Origin: Lotus japonicus
Taxonomy: Eukaryota > Streptophyta > Magnoliopsida > Fabales > Fabaceae
Length of the DNA: 64,000 nt
Assembly: GCF_012489685.1 (NCBI RefSeq)
Contig: NC_080041.1
Span: 19,717,802 to 19,781,801, forward strand
Direction of reading: 5' to 3'
Within the stretch, counting starts at the first letter, position 1. Every line of letters begins with the position of its first letter. A program made the position numbers and the translations under genes. Below are positions 23,547 through 34,754 of this stretch, in pieces. Below the pieces are notes generated by a model. The model made no database searches. It was not told the DNA's origin and worked only from the letters and a program-made list of their open reading frames with translations.

Positions 23547-24414
23547 TGTTGGGAATTTAAGTGTGAGTAAAGAAGTCCCACATTGGAAGATTAGAAGAGT
23601 GAGGAGCACTTTATAAGTGATAGGACCCATACACCCATTGCCTTAAGGTTTTGGGTGAAAGATGTGGTGTCCAATCCACTTTGGTGTGCTCATGTAAGCC
23701 TAATGTGATGATCCCCCGGTTTATCCTCTTGCGGCCCAATAGTGGTATCAGAGCCGATGGTTAGTGCGATCATGGTGATGGCTCCTTGTGTCGAAAGTCT
23801 TCCTAGCAATGGTGGCTAGGCGGCGTGTTCCGTTGATGGAGATCCAACGGCGGTGCAAGTAATTGGAGGTTCCGCTTGAGATGGACTCACACTTGAGGGG
23901 GAGATTGTTGGGAATTCAAGTGTGAGTAAAGAAGTCCCACATTGGAAGATTAGAAGAGTGAGGAGCACTTTATAAGTGATAGGACCCATACACCCATTGC
24001 CTTAAGGTTTTGGGTGAAAGATGTGGTGTCCAATCCACTTTGGTGTGCTCATGTAAGCCTAATGTGATGATCACCCGGTTTATCCTCTTGCGGCCCAATA
24101 GTGGTATCAGAGCCGATGGTTATGCGATCATGGTGACGGCTCCTTGTGTCGAAAGTCTTCCTAGCATTGGTGGCTAGGCGGCGTGTCCCGTTGATGGAGA
24201 TCCAACGGCGGTGCAAGTAATTGGAGGTTTGCGCTTGAGATGGACTCACACTTGAGGGGGAGATTAGAGGAGTGATGAGCACTTTATAAGTGAGAGGACC
24301 CATACACCTAATGCCTTAAGGTTTTGGGTGAAAGATGTGGTGTCCAATCCACTTTGGTGTGCTCATATAAGCCCAATGTGATAATCCTCCGATTTATCCT
24401 CTTGCGGCCCAACA
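23547..24414 (+). mobile_element. Tandem TRIM array: LTR-int-LTR-int-LTR
   Basis: The array holds LTR1 (23547-23741), LTR2 (23906-24100) and LTR3 (about 24262-24414, lacking its first ~40 bp). LTRs start TGTTGGGAATT and the outermost right end is GGCCCAACA. Each of LTR1 and LTR2 is followed by a Met-tRNA primer-binding site TGGTATCAGAGCC. Each internal piece (~165 bp) ends in a polypurine tract TTGAGGGGGAGAT. A perfect 5-bp TSD AGTAG (23542-23546 and 24415-24419) surrounds the whole array. LTR1 and LTR2 are nearly identical. There are no protein genes; movement would need another element's enzymes. Confidence 0.92.
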
Positions 24415-24552
24415 AGTAGATCCACCAATAAACACTTCTATCTACTTATAAGCTCTTCAAATTTATTTCAATAAGCTTATAATTCAGCACTTAGTGAAGG
24501 GTGCTTATTGACATAAAGATTTAGGTATGATCTTTATCCATATAATACTTAG

Positions 24553-24863
24553 TGTCAAACAACCACTTATCCCAAAAGCTTAAGCTGTTGGGTAAGGGCC
24601 ACTTTAATGGTTTTAAGTTATATTCTAACACGCTCCCTCACGCAAGAGCCCTCTGGGCTTGAAGCGTGGATAAATGCACAGGCCCACCTACCATGTACTT
24701 AATTAAATTCCACTTTTTTTAATTAGAAAGTGAGGGGAGCAAGAATCGAACTCTAGACCTCTCGGTCATAGAGGCTCTGATACCATGTCAAACAACCACT
24801 TATCCCAAAAGCTTAAGCTGTTGGGTAAGGGCCACTTTAATGGTTTTAAGTTATATTCTAACA
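24553..24863 (-). mobile_element. TRIM element with 78-bp LTRs
   Basis: Identical 78-bp terminal repeats (24553-24630 and 24786-24863) start TGTCAAACAACC and end TTCTAACA. Between them, on the minus strand, are a primer-binding site (complement GGCTCTGATACCATG) and a polypurine tract (complement CGCTCCCTCACGCAAG). The 5-bp TSD CTTAG is perfect (24548-24552 and 24864-24868). Identical LTRs point to a recent insertion. Confidence 0.93.
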
Positions 24864-25049
24864 CTTAGGATTGGAAGACTTTTACGAAAAATTACTGTTG
24901 CAAGCAATTTATTTTCATTGGACTGGAACAAAATATGAGGAAATGGTCTAAGAAAAATAAATTATAAGGGAAGGAATGAACACATGAAATGAAACACTTT
25001 TAAATTTTAGCTCCAGGAAATGATCCTGGAATAGCTTTGACATCTGCAA

Positions 25050-27579
25050 ATGAAGAAATCACCAAGCCCCAATTTGCATCAGTCTAGTAGCAAAAGAAAG
25101 CAGAAATCTAATCTCCAAGATAGTATAGGCTATGGCACAAATAGGAGCAATTCAAAGCCTCATCCAACACTGAAATCTTTCAAGTCTGCTGTCAAAAAAT
25201 TTGCAGCTGTTTTTTCATTGATTCTCTCTGGCAAAAGAAAGACAGCCTCAGAAGTTATTGGAAGTGATGACAGAAATAATACAGCTAAAGTCAGAGGAGT
25301 GTTATCATGTAAGTTTGATGCAAAACAAAAAGCAGAAAAAACTAGAGTGATTTGAAATGATTTTTGTTGTACTGGATGGTCAACCCTTTATGTTCACTGG
25401 AATCAGATCATTGGAAACTTGTGACAAAAAAAATTTGTATGCAAAATTACTTCAATATGAGATGATCCATGCTTTTGCAGTATTCTTCTGATTGAGATTT
25501 CCTAAATTAAGATTTGCATGATTTGCAGCTTCAACTAGTGTATCTTCTGGAAGTAACAACAAGAGTTCATCAAAGTGGAAGTTTTCTTATTCCTATCCAT
25601 CAGCCAGCACTGCAACTACAAGTGAACAACAGCTTGGAATTGTGAACTTCTCCTTTGAAGAGATTTACAAGTCAACTGCAAAATTCTCCCCAGATAATCA
25701 GATTGGGGAAGGTGGGTTTGGAACAGTATATAAAGGAAAGCTTAGTGATGGATCTCTTGTTGCTGTGAAGCGCGCCAAGAAGGTGTAGCTTGATGTTCAT
25801 CTTTTGACTATTTCCCATCTCTAGAACTTGTTTAATTGTGATTGGAAAGGACCAAAAAGAAGCATATTTGAGTTCAAGCATATGGCCATGTCTTATGTTC
25901 TTTGTTTTGTGGAACTTTTTCCGAGTCTAATTTTGTGAAGTTTCTTTACAGGATGTACTACACAGTCACCTATTTGAGTTCAAGAATGAAATAAACACTT
26001 TGTCGAAAATTGAGCATATGAATCTTGTGAGGTTATATGGATATTTGGAGCATGGAGACGAGAAGATGATTATTATTGAATATGTTGGTAATGGAACACT
26101 TCGAGAACATTTAAATGGTAAGTATTAGTCCTGGTATGTTAGTCATCTATCACATAAAAAAGGATATTGTCCAGATTTTATACACAGCTGAATGACATGT
26201 ATGATCATAGTTTGTTGTGTCCTGAGTTTGGGAACAAGAGCCAATTTTATATTACTCAAGTAAGATGATAGTTATTGGATGAAAAGAAAGACAATAAGTG
26301 CAAGTTTGGAAATCCTTCTGCAACTGATTCTAAAGTCAAAATCAATGATGGGGAGAAGCTAAGTGCATATTTGGATACACGGTGAATAGAAGCAACTTCC
26401 CCTAGCTTTGGTGACTGTCCACCATGATTTTGGTCTCACTGTGGTTTTCCAACCATGTATCCAAACATACACTAAGTATATTCTGGATGCCAGAATTGAT
26501 TATGAGGATAAACAAGCTGATTAAAACATGCTATAAGTCAATTCAATATGCCCCAACACATGAAGCTGTTGACTAAACTAGAAAGAAATTTTATTATGTA
26601 CAAAAATAGCAATACCTCTTTGCGTTTATCAGTACAATCATTCATTCATATATTACCAAATTCACAATCACATCCTTTGAACATAAAAGTAATATAAGAT
26701 CTAGCTTATCTTTGTTGGGGGAGACAGGGAAGCCCATGGGCCGAGGAGCAAAGACACCAAGAGATCTCGACGCCACATCTTAACCCAAAACCTTAAGGCA
26801 TTAGGTTTATGGGTCCATCTTCTTATAAAGTCTTCTCCTCACCCAAACTTAACCAATGTGGGACTCCAACTCCGCACTTGAATTCTCAACAATCTCCCCC
26901 TCAAGTGCGAGTAACCACCACATTATCATGGCCCCCCTCCGCGGAAGCATATCCACCCTTGCATCGCCGTTCGCTTCACTGCGTCAACGGAACCCGCCGC
27001 CTAGCCACACTGCTAGGAAGACTTTCGACACAAGGAGCCGTAACCATGGCTACACCAACCATCGGCTCTGATACCACTTGTTGGGAGAGACAGGGAAGCC
27101 CATGGGCCGAGGAGCAAGACACCAAGAGATCTCGACGCCACATCTTAACCCAAAACCTTAAGGCATTAGGTTTATGGGTCCATCTTCTTATAAAGTCTTC
27201 TCCTCACCCAAACTTAACCAATGTGGGACTCCAACTCCGCACTTGAATTCTCAACAATCTCCATTATTCTTTCACCCACAAGATGTCCAAGTCTTTGCAT
27301 CTAAAGCCTTTCAGAATGTTTAGCTTCATATTATTTCAGCTCTTGGAATGTGCTTCAATTCCATTCTTCATACTCTTGAATAATACAGTGCTCAGATGTA
27401 ATGGCTTTATAATATAATGCAGGCATTCGAGGAGATGGACTTGAAATTGGTGAGCGTCTAGACATAGCAATTGATGTTGCTCATGCAGTAACTTACCTTC
27501 ATATGTACACAGGTATGTCCATGCTAAATTACAAAGGCACAAACCTGTTACAACATATCTGAATTCTGAAGAATAGTGA

Positions 27580-27623
<44 letters not shown>

Positions 27624-29566
27624 TGTATATCAAAATCAATCCCGTTTGGATGAGGACCAAGAGCACTTCTTGAAGCTTATCTCATGCATTTTTTAGTAGA
27701 GAAGCTCCAATAAAATCTGATACAATCTTACAACATATCGGAACTCTGAAGAATAGTGATATCTATCGACTCGAGCGCATTTGGATGCAGTCCAAAGAGC
27801 ACTTATTGAAGCTTATCTAGTGCGATTTTTAGTAGAGAAGCTCCAACAAGTACTCTTTGATCTGTATCCAAACGGACTCATCATCCTGTATTCACAAGGA
27901 ACACCATTTGCAGCATCTATTCATGTAAATTTACATAACCTCAAGGGGAAAATATACTAGTCAAATCATTTGAATATCTGAATGTGAGTTGTTTAATTGA
28001 CAGATAATCCAATTATCCATAGAGACATAAAAGCTTCAAACATCCTAATCACTGACAACTTTAGGGCCAAAGTGGCAGACTTTGGTTTTGCAAGGTTGTC
28101 TGATGATCCTGGTGCAACTCATATATCAACTCAAGTTAAAGGAACAGCTGGATACATGGATCCTGAGTATCTAAGAACCTATCAACTCACTGAAAAGAGT
28201 GATGTTTATTCCTTTGGTGTGTTACTTGTTGAAATGATTACAGGAAGAAATCCAATAGAGCAAAAGAGACCGCCCAATGAGAGAGTGACAATCAGATGGG
28301 TAAGCACGTTAAATCTCCCAGAAATCCTTGCCAAAGGAGCTAAAATACTATTTTTACTAAATGAGCACATCACTTTAGAGAAAGTTGTGACTGTTTCAAT
28401 TATTTAAGAATATCAACTAAATTTCAGTCGAAATAGAAAGCATGAAGTGAGTTTCTATCAAGATCATGTTATACCACTTACTGGATTATTCAAGAAAGGC
28501 CATATCCCAGGTTGACTGGGACAAGTTTTGAAAGATGTAGGACTTGTTTGATTCCCTTCTCATTTTTTTTTTAATTTAAAACCTGTTTTTGAGAAGAAGA
28601 AAAGAAAAAAAAACAGTTCAAACAAGATGTTTTGCAAAGCTGAAAGATCCGCGACTTGAAAACTATAAACTGAAACAGAAACGAGATTTCAGCTTTATAT
28701 ATGAAAACAAGAACTGTTTTTTATGAACATTTTTTTAGCAAATAAGTTATTATCTTTTTCTTTCTTTTAAAACTAAACTATTTTACATAACAGTAATCAA
28801 ACAGACCCGTAGTAGTACAACACTGTAACTGACTGAAAAGTGAAAACTGATTTTGATCTGTTAACAAGGGTATGAATAAATTCATAGATCCTAGAAGAAT
28901 AAATCCAATGGCAAGAGAGATCAAATTAAGTTTCTCTGTTCAAATTTTTTTGTATGAAAAAAATAACAGCATCTGTTGCTGAGGCAAGAGTCATGATTAG
29001 ATCCACACAGTCTTCCTTGATAATTGGAGTCAGCTTGGAATCTTTCCACAATGCCATGGCTTTTATTAAATTTTTGGGAGACTAAATTAAATATGAAGAT
29101 AACAAGCAATTGAATGCATAGAATACCCCTTTTTCATGTATCGAATAATAATGTGAGAATGAAACTTGTAGAAGATACACTTCAAAGAATGGGTGAATTG
29201 ATTAGACTAACAAACTTTGCATGTATGCAGGCAATGCAGATGGTGAGAAAAGGGGATGTTGTGTTTGCCATGGACCCGAGACTGCGAAGAAGTCCAGCCT
29301 CCATTGATGCGGTGAAGAAGGTTCTCAAGCTAGCTTCCCAATGCCTTGCATCTTTGAGAGAATCAAGACCATCTATGAAGAAATGTGCAGAAGTTCTGTG
29401 GGGCATCCGCAAAAGTTTTAGAGATGAAGCCATTCCTCACCCTCCGCTTCCTTCTCACCTTTCTGAAAATTTTCCTCAAAGAGAAAAGAATAAGCACATG
29501 TCATTTGGTATAGAAGATGATGACAGCTATAAGTTTGCCTCTGCACCTAATCCTATTCATTTATAA
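25050..29566 (+). CDS. Calmodulin-binding receptor-like cytoplasmic kinase (CRCK-type)
   Basis: Six exons by GT-AG junctions: 25050-25308, 25529-25782, 25952-26117, 27423-27512, 28004-28299, 29231-29566. Together they make 1,401 nt, 466 codons plus stop, all phases joining. The N-terminus is basic and Ser-rich ([18 protein letters not shown], a possible amphipathic calmodulin-binding or membrane-contact segment). The kinase domain starts at [15 protein letters not shown] and shows [32 protein letters not shown] (RD class), VADFGFARL and [10 protein letters not shown], ending with [12 protein letters not shown]. There is no signal peptide or transmembrane helix, so it is cytoplasmic. The family (CRCK1-3) is Ca2+/calmodulin-linked in stress and immunity signalling. 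Intron 3 is large because of a TRIM insertion. No disabling mutation is visible. Confidence 0.9.
26713..27256 (-). mobile_element. Intact TRIM element in intron 3 of the kinase gene, 544 bp
   Basis: LTRs start TGTTGGG(GG)AGACAGGGAAGCC and end ATTCTCAACA (26713 to about 26891 and about 27080-27256), nearly identical. On the minus strand there is a primer-binding site (complement GGCTCTGATACCACT, near 27063) and a polypurine tract (complement AATCTCCCCCTCAAGTG). Flanks ATCTT (26708-26712) and ATCTC (27257-27261) match at 4 of 5 bases. It is antisense to the kinase gene and leaves the splice sites untouched. Confidence 0.9.
27548..27852. repeat. Tandem duplication with a TA microsatellite in intron 4
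   Basis: Two diverged copies of a ~130-165-bp segment (about 27548-27713 and 27727-27852) share CAACATATC, CTGAAGAATAGTGATAT, AGAGCACTT, GAAGCTTATCT and TTTTTAGTAGAGAAGCTCC. The first is enlarged by a TA-run at about 27586-27620. Confidence 0.75.
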
Positions 29567-30319
29567 AGTTTGTTTAGATAGTCAAACATTATAAGTTTTG
29601 GTGCCATTACAATTACATCTAGTGATTAATATCTGTTCTTTGAATGAGGAAAGGAGTTTGAAATTGTACAGTGCACTCTATGTGCAAGAATCTGGTACAA
29701 TAGGATTCGGAACTAAGCCGAATAAAAATCTTATAGGAGAGTGAATCCAATTTGCGACTCATGCTACTAGTGTTGTTGTATATTGACAACAACCATTTGA
29801 ACAATTGAGAGCTTTCATTTCAATTTAAAGGCAAGATGCATTTGCAATCATGCATGTGAAGAAATAGCAGAGAAGATAATTGGGAAGTTATGAGTCTTTT
29901 CGTCTGAGTTTAGCTTATTTAGTATTTGCATTGAAAGATATACATTGTGATATTATCTGTTTACTAGCTACTGGTTGCTAAGGCTCAAAGAATTGGACAG
30001 ATTGCATGTAATAAGAATAGCATGAAAATAAATAAAACAAAAAGATAAAATCCCCCTGCAAATATCAATCCTTGTATCCTGATTTCAAATAACCAGGTCT
30101 TCAATTAATTTCAACTATCTTTACAATCTTGCTACTAAAATTATGTTTGGATATCCGTTGGCACCAGTGCAAACAGACGTTAGCATGGACTTCAAGACAA
30201 AAAATGAACAAAACTCCTCTTATGAATTAGAATGAAAGCCTGTTCATGTTACACTCAACCGGTATCCAAACATGCCTGTGTCCCCGACTATCATACATAT
30301 GGTCTCTTTTCTCTATCAC
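29567..30319. other. Region between kinase and DUF868 genes
   Basis: Convergent 3' flanks of the two genes. No further coding sequence, RNA gene or repeat was recognised. The phrase TATCCAAACAT-like occurs as in other introns of the window. Confidence 0.5.
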
Positions 30320-31267
30320 TCACTCAGTTTTATAGGCATAGAGAACAAGGCAGAACTCAAAGGTAGCAACATTCAGAGTTGAATAGAAACTTCCATCATC
30401 ACTTTCACAACCATCAACGGCACTACCTTCCTTTTCACTCTCTGCCTCAGGGGGCCCGGGCTTGAAAATGAAAAGCCCAGGCCCAGAAGCAGACCCACTA
30501 AACAACCAGTCATGCACATCCCAAAACACTTGAACAGGTTGCATATTAACCATCACCGTTTGATTCCCCCTGAACTTCCACTGCAAGTTCTTGACATGAA
30601 TCAATACAATCCCATCAATGCTTATCCACATCTCAGGGTCACTAGCACCACCAGTTGAGCTCTCCACCACAATCTCACTCTCTTTCCTCTTCTCATCAAA
30701 CCTGGCCTTTGTGAAGAAGCTTTTCTTGGCGAACACGTTTTCTTTCTTGACCAGTAACATGGCATCAACAAGGGCTGGTCTAGATTTGGTTCTCTTGTAA
30801 GCTTTCTTCTTGTAATCCCCCAACAACAACACAACCTCTTCATCAGAAACCAAGGCTACATAGTAGTCACTGTTTGGCTCAGGGCCACCGGAGAATTTTG
30901 CGGAACGAAGATCCCAATAGAGCTCCACCTGGTTCCCTTCAACCTCAAAGGTTTTGTACCCTTTTTTGCTCCAAAAGTGCCATGGCTTAACGTCAACCTT
31001 GCAGTTGAAATGCAAGTCTCCTGATACGCTATCAACCGTTATGTTCAAGGTGTGGTTCATGAGGTTTTTGTTCCATAAAACTGTGACATTTCTCCAAAAA
31101 CCTGCAACATTGGCTTGGTAGAAACATGTAACAGTGCTTTGTGCAACTTTGCTAGGTAAAGGCTCCTCAGAAGTTTTCTCTGGTAGAGATGATGATGTTT
31201 GTGTTGGCACTGATTGTGATCTGAAGGATCTCTGGAAAGCCATTAATTTGTTCTCCAACAGGACCAC
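30320..31267 (-). CDS. DUF868 family protein
   Basis: A single open exon of 315 codons from the first ATG. The second Met (31243, MAFQRSFRSQSV) fits the usual family start better and would give 307 residues. The family hallmarks are in order: STVTCFYQANVAG, WNKNLMNHTLNITVD, FNCKVDVKPWHFWSKKGYK, VELYWDLRSAKFSGGPEPNS, DYYVALVSDEEVVLLLGD, KKENVFAKKSFFTKARFDE, PEMWISIDGIVLIHVKNLQW, VQVFWDVHDWLF and FIFKPG. Plant DUF868 proteins are ~300 residues and poorly understood functionally, so no role is assigned. There is no signal peptide or transmembrane helix. The C-terminal tail is longer than the core. The gene is intact, 750 bp from the convergent kinase gene. Confidence 0.93.
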   Translation of the reverse strand: MVLLENKLMAFQRSFRSQSVPTQTSSSLPEKTSEEPLPSKVAQSTVTCFYQANVAGFWRNVTVLWNKNLMNHTLNITVDSVSGDLHFNCKVDVKPWHFWSKKGYKTFEVEGNQVELYWDLRSAKFSGGPEPNSDYYVALVSDEEVVLLLGDYKKKAYKRTKSRPALVDAMLLVKKENVFAKKSFFTKARFDEKRKESEIVVESSTGGASDPEMWISIDGIVLIHVKNLQWKFRGNQTVMVNMQPVQVFWDVHDWLFSGSASGPGLFIFKPGPPEAESEKEGSAVDGCESDDGSFYSTLNVATFEFCLVLYAYKTE

Positions 31268-31393
31268 ACCATGTAAAGATTCAGAATTTCAAACCCCTTT
31301 TGAGCTATCCAAGAAAGGATTCAGATGATTCTAATTCTTCATGTTGGTTTCTGAGTTCCTTTTCATCCTTTGGATGATGAATGAAAAGATGAC

Positions 31394-31535
31394 CCTTTGA
31401 ACAAGCAATGTAAAATTGGTACAAGGATTCATTCAACCCTTTTAGACTCTTGGATTTTCATTAACCTTTGAACAAGCAATGTAAAATTGGTACAAGGATT
31501 CATTCAACCCTTTTAGACTCTTGGATTTTCATTAA
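31394..31535. repeat. Perfect tandem duplication, 71-bp unit
   Basis: Two essentially identical copies (31394-31464 and 31465-31535) start CCTTTGAACAAGCAATG and end TTTTCATTAA. They lie 130-290 bp upstream of the DUF868 ATG, in its leader or promoter. A GAT-repeat follows (about 31574-31591). Confidence 0.92.
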
Positions 31536-32213
31536 AAAAGACAATGATATTAGGTGCTGTGAGCCTGTGACTGATGATGATGATGATGATGTTTGACAAA
31601 CCTGCTATGGTGATGATGGTTGTTGGTGTTTTCAGGGGGGATTTGTTTTTGTCTGAATTTTTGGGGTGAGAAAGAGAAAGGGAAGAGAGGATTGGGGAAG
31701 AAAGTTTGTGTTTCTTTTTCTTTCCAGGAGAAAATGTCTCCATTTAGAGGCTAGAAACAAGATATGACCGAAAGACAAGGAGCATAAGGAATGTCCTTCA
31801 ATCCATTTTCTAATGTTACATGTTGGAGAAAAAGAAGGGAAAAGCTTGGTCCTAATGTTAGGCAACACACTTATTACATTTCCTAATACTATGGTCAAAA
31901 GGTTTAATTATGATGCTCAATATCTTGTATTATTATATAATTATAACATTAATTATGATATCGAATCCTTTTAAAGTTGTCATGAGATGAAATTGTATGA
32001 ATCAAGATCAAAATTTTCTAAGCTCAAAATTACTTGAAAGCATATAACATTGTGATTTATGTGTGCATAATATGCATAGTTTTTTTTTTATATTCCATTG
32101 AACTAGGTTCATGTATTTTTATATATATTATTTTAATTTGAATTTTATAAATTTTTATTTATTTCTAATTCTAGATAGTAGATAAGTATATGAACCTTCT
32201 ACATTGATATTAA

Positions 32214-32391
32214 TGTTGGGGGAGACAGGGGAGCTCATGGGCCGAGGAGCAAGACACCAAGAAATCTCGACGCCACATCTTAACCCAAAACCTTAAGGCA
32301 TTAGGTTTATGAGTCACATCTCTTATAAAGTCTTCTCCTCACCCAAACTTAACTAATGTGGGACTTCAACTCTGCACTTGAATTCTCAACA
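32214..32391. mobile_element. Solo TRIM-type LTR, 178 bp
   Basis: It starts TGTTGGGGGAGACAGGGGAGC and ends AATTCTCAACA, closely matching the LTRs of the element at 26713-27256. A perfect 5-bp TSD ATTAA flanks it (32209-32213 and 32392-32396). No internal region is present, so it arose by LTR-LTR recombination. Confidence 0.93.
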
Positions 32392-32499
32392 ATTAAGAAG
32401 GTTAAAAAGCACACTAGAAATAAGAATGGTGAACATAAGAAGCATCACACCTTCATCGAAAACAAAAGAAGGATCACATCCTAAAGATGCTTGAATTAC

Positions 32500-33696
32500 C
32501 ATTAAACTAGGTTAGCTTCGTCCGACCGGGTCGGCATATACTATGGCCTGTACTTTATGTGGCCAACTTACAATGAGCTGAACCATGGAGGCTCAAGTTA
32601 GAACAATTTTGATTTGGAACTCGTTGGATATACAGATAGTGTTTGGGCAGGAAATATAGACCCAAAAAAGAGCACATTGGGGTACACGTTCCATCTTGAT
32701 AGTGGCGGCGTGGCGCGACTGAAGCAAGATACATAGCAGCTGCAAGTTGTGCTACACAAGCAATATGGCTAACACGAATTCTAGAAGTGATGCATAATAA
32801 ATAGAATAGTCCTAAGAAATCTTTCGTGACAAATCTACTATAGATATTCAATTTTATAAAATACGAGAGTTGGTTTCATAGAAAGAAGAAGAGGTTAATT
32901 ATTGTAACAAGTTGCAAACATTTTTACCAAGTCATTGAAGATTGAATAATTTTACAAATTCAAGAAAATGCTTGGAATGAGGGGTGTTCACGGTTCGGTT
33001 TGGACCGGTTTTATGTGAAACCAAAAACTGATCAAATCAAAATTCATTGGTTCGGTTTTGATCGATTGTTAGCAAAAAAAAAAATCAAAACCGAACCGAA
33101 CTGATCCGATGATGAACGGTTTGGTTCATCGGTTTCACAACTTCTATTTATTTTTTGGTAAATATCAATTCCACAACTTTAAATATATATCAAACACATA
33201 TGATTCACAACTTAACAATGCATAAAAATGGCAAATCAATAACTTAATCATAGCTTAGTCGCAAACCACAATCCATAATTCATAATCAACAATTTAAGTA
33301 CATAACATTGTAGAAAGGCTTAAAGTAGTGTTTAATATTAGTACCATTAGAAATTAATAATAGAAAACAAAAACATAATATATCTCACAAACATAAAAAG
33401 CTAGCATTCACAATATTTATTCAAAACATTTCTTTAATAAATACATATATATATATATATAATTAAATATTTTATAAATAAATATATATCATCGGTTCAT
33501 TGGTTTTTAATTTTTTAAACCGTGAACCGAACCAATCTTCATTGGTTTTTATTGGTAGGATCGGTTTTTAACCGAATAACAAAAAAAAACCAATTCAATT
33601 GCTTTGGTTCAGTTCGGTTCGTCGGTTTCATCGGATCAATCTGATCCAATGAATACCCCTACTTGGAATAATACATGTTTGATTTAAGGGAGAGAA
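32500..33696 (+). mobile_element. Ty1/copia 3' fragment (RNase H region), split by a hAT-type element
   Basis: Plus-strand translation includes LVGYTDSVWAGNIDPKKSTLGYTF and, after a frameshift, EARYIAAASCATQAIWLTRILE, then KSLKIE..FYKFKKMLG. These are the RNase H domain and C-terminus of copia polyproteins. The sequence EARY replaces the usual EAEY and stops are present, so it is dead. A purine tract AAGGGAGAGAA (33686-33696) precedes the LTR at 33697. The 32979-33661 element interrupts the last codons. Confidence 0.8.
32979..33661. mobile_element. hAT-type element with GGTTCGGTT repeats, 683 bp
   Basis: The ends are GAGGGGTGTTCA and the complement of TAGGGGTATTCA. A perfect 8-bp TSD CTTGGAAT occupies 32971-32978 and 33662-33669. 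Both arms carry many GGTTCGGTT/AACCGAAC motifs in opposite orientation around an AT-rich core, the layout of non-autonomous hAT elements. It sits within the copia fragment, so it is younger. Confidence 0.9.
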
Positions 33697-33983
33697 TGTT
33701 AAACAAATAAATCACGACATGTCTAATTGGAACACAACATAGAAAATGAGGATCGTAATTGGATGAGAGCTGCAACTATAATAGGTACATGAATATTGTT
33801 TTTGTTTTTCTTTATATTTATTCTATTATTAGCAATCAGCTTCGGCTATAGAAGCCCACCTCCCCTGCAACACAATAAAAGACATTTAGTGTGTATTTAA
33901 ATCACACATGAATTTTGAGAGAGCGTTGGAAAGAAAGAAAGTGAGTATTGGGAACACTTCTTTTATTCAAAAAAATTGTTCCA
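33697..33983 (+). mobile_element. Copia LTR, followed by a primer-site-like sequence
   Basis: It starts TGTTAAACAAATAAATCACG immediately after a polypurine tract, as a 3' LTR should, and can be closed at ATTGTTCCA (TG...CA). Unexpectedly, CTGATATCAAAC, resembling a tRNA primer-binding site, follows at 33984. The exact right end is inferred. Confidence 0.55.
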
Positions 33984-34754
33984 CTGATATCAAACTTTGA
34001 ACCAAGCAAAATGATTTATAAATTTTACACATTATGGAAATGTAGCGTTGATAGTTAAATAAACAAACTAAACATAAAAAAATTCAAAGTTCATTTTGGG
34101 CATGATGCTATTTTGATTAAAAAAATATCCAAAACACTTATCTCAAAATAAGTTAAGGGAATCATATAGATTATAAATATTATAAATGTTCCAAATAAGA
34201 AACTCTAAGGGGAATCAGAAGCATAAAAGACTTAGAATATATGGAGTATTATTTCATTGAGTAGAAGACTAGATACAAGGAAGGGCAGAGGTTCCCTTTT
34301 TATAGTGGATCGACCCCCCAAACCCTAGGTGAGACATTTATGACATTGTTGGTTGACCTATAGACAAATCATGCCAATCAAGGGAGCATTTTTATTACGC
34401 GATCGGCTGACTCAATGACAAGTTGTGTCGGTCAAGGTACAATCTTGACTTTTAGCCATGCGCGCAATCTACGGTCATCCTGCTTCCTCGTTGACGGACG
34501 GGTGCCTCATACTTGGATGGGCCTTGCGCTTTGGTCTTCTGGCCCTAAGGTCTAAGCTTTATCAGTCTGGCCTAATCCACAGAGAGTCAACTAGTCTTCC
34601 GGCTTAGGACTCGACCACCTAGTCCAAAGTCCATGACGGTCCAATAAACATTATAAAAATCACGAAAAAAGATAAAAAAAAACACAAATTCATACTTTAA
34701 CATCTTCTAAGTACACATTCCTCATATATAATCCCACGACAGTCCCGATATATA
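33984..34754. other. Repeat-derived spacer, possible minus-strand LTR
   Basis: No gene. On the minus strand CTATAAAAAGG (complement near 34295-34306) is a good TATA box within GC-richer DNA (about 34260-34640), suggesting a fragment of a retrotransposon LTR. Its termini were not found. Confidence 0.35.
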
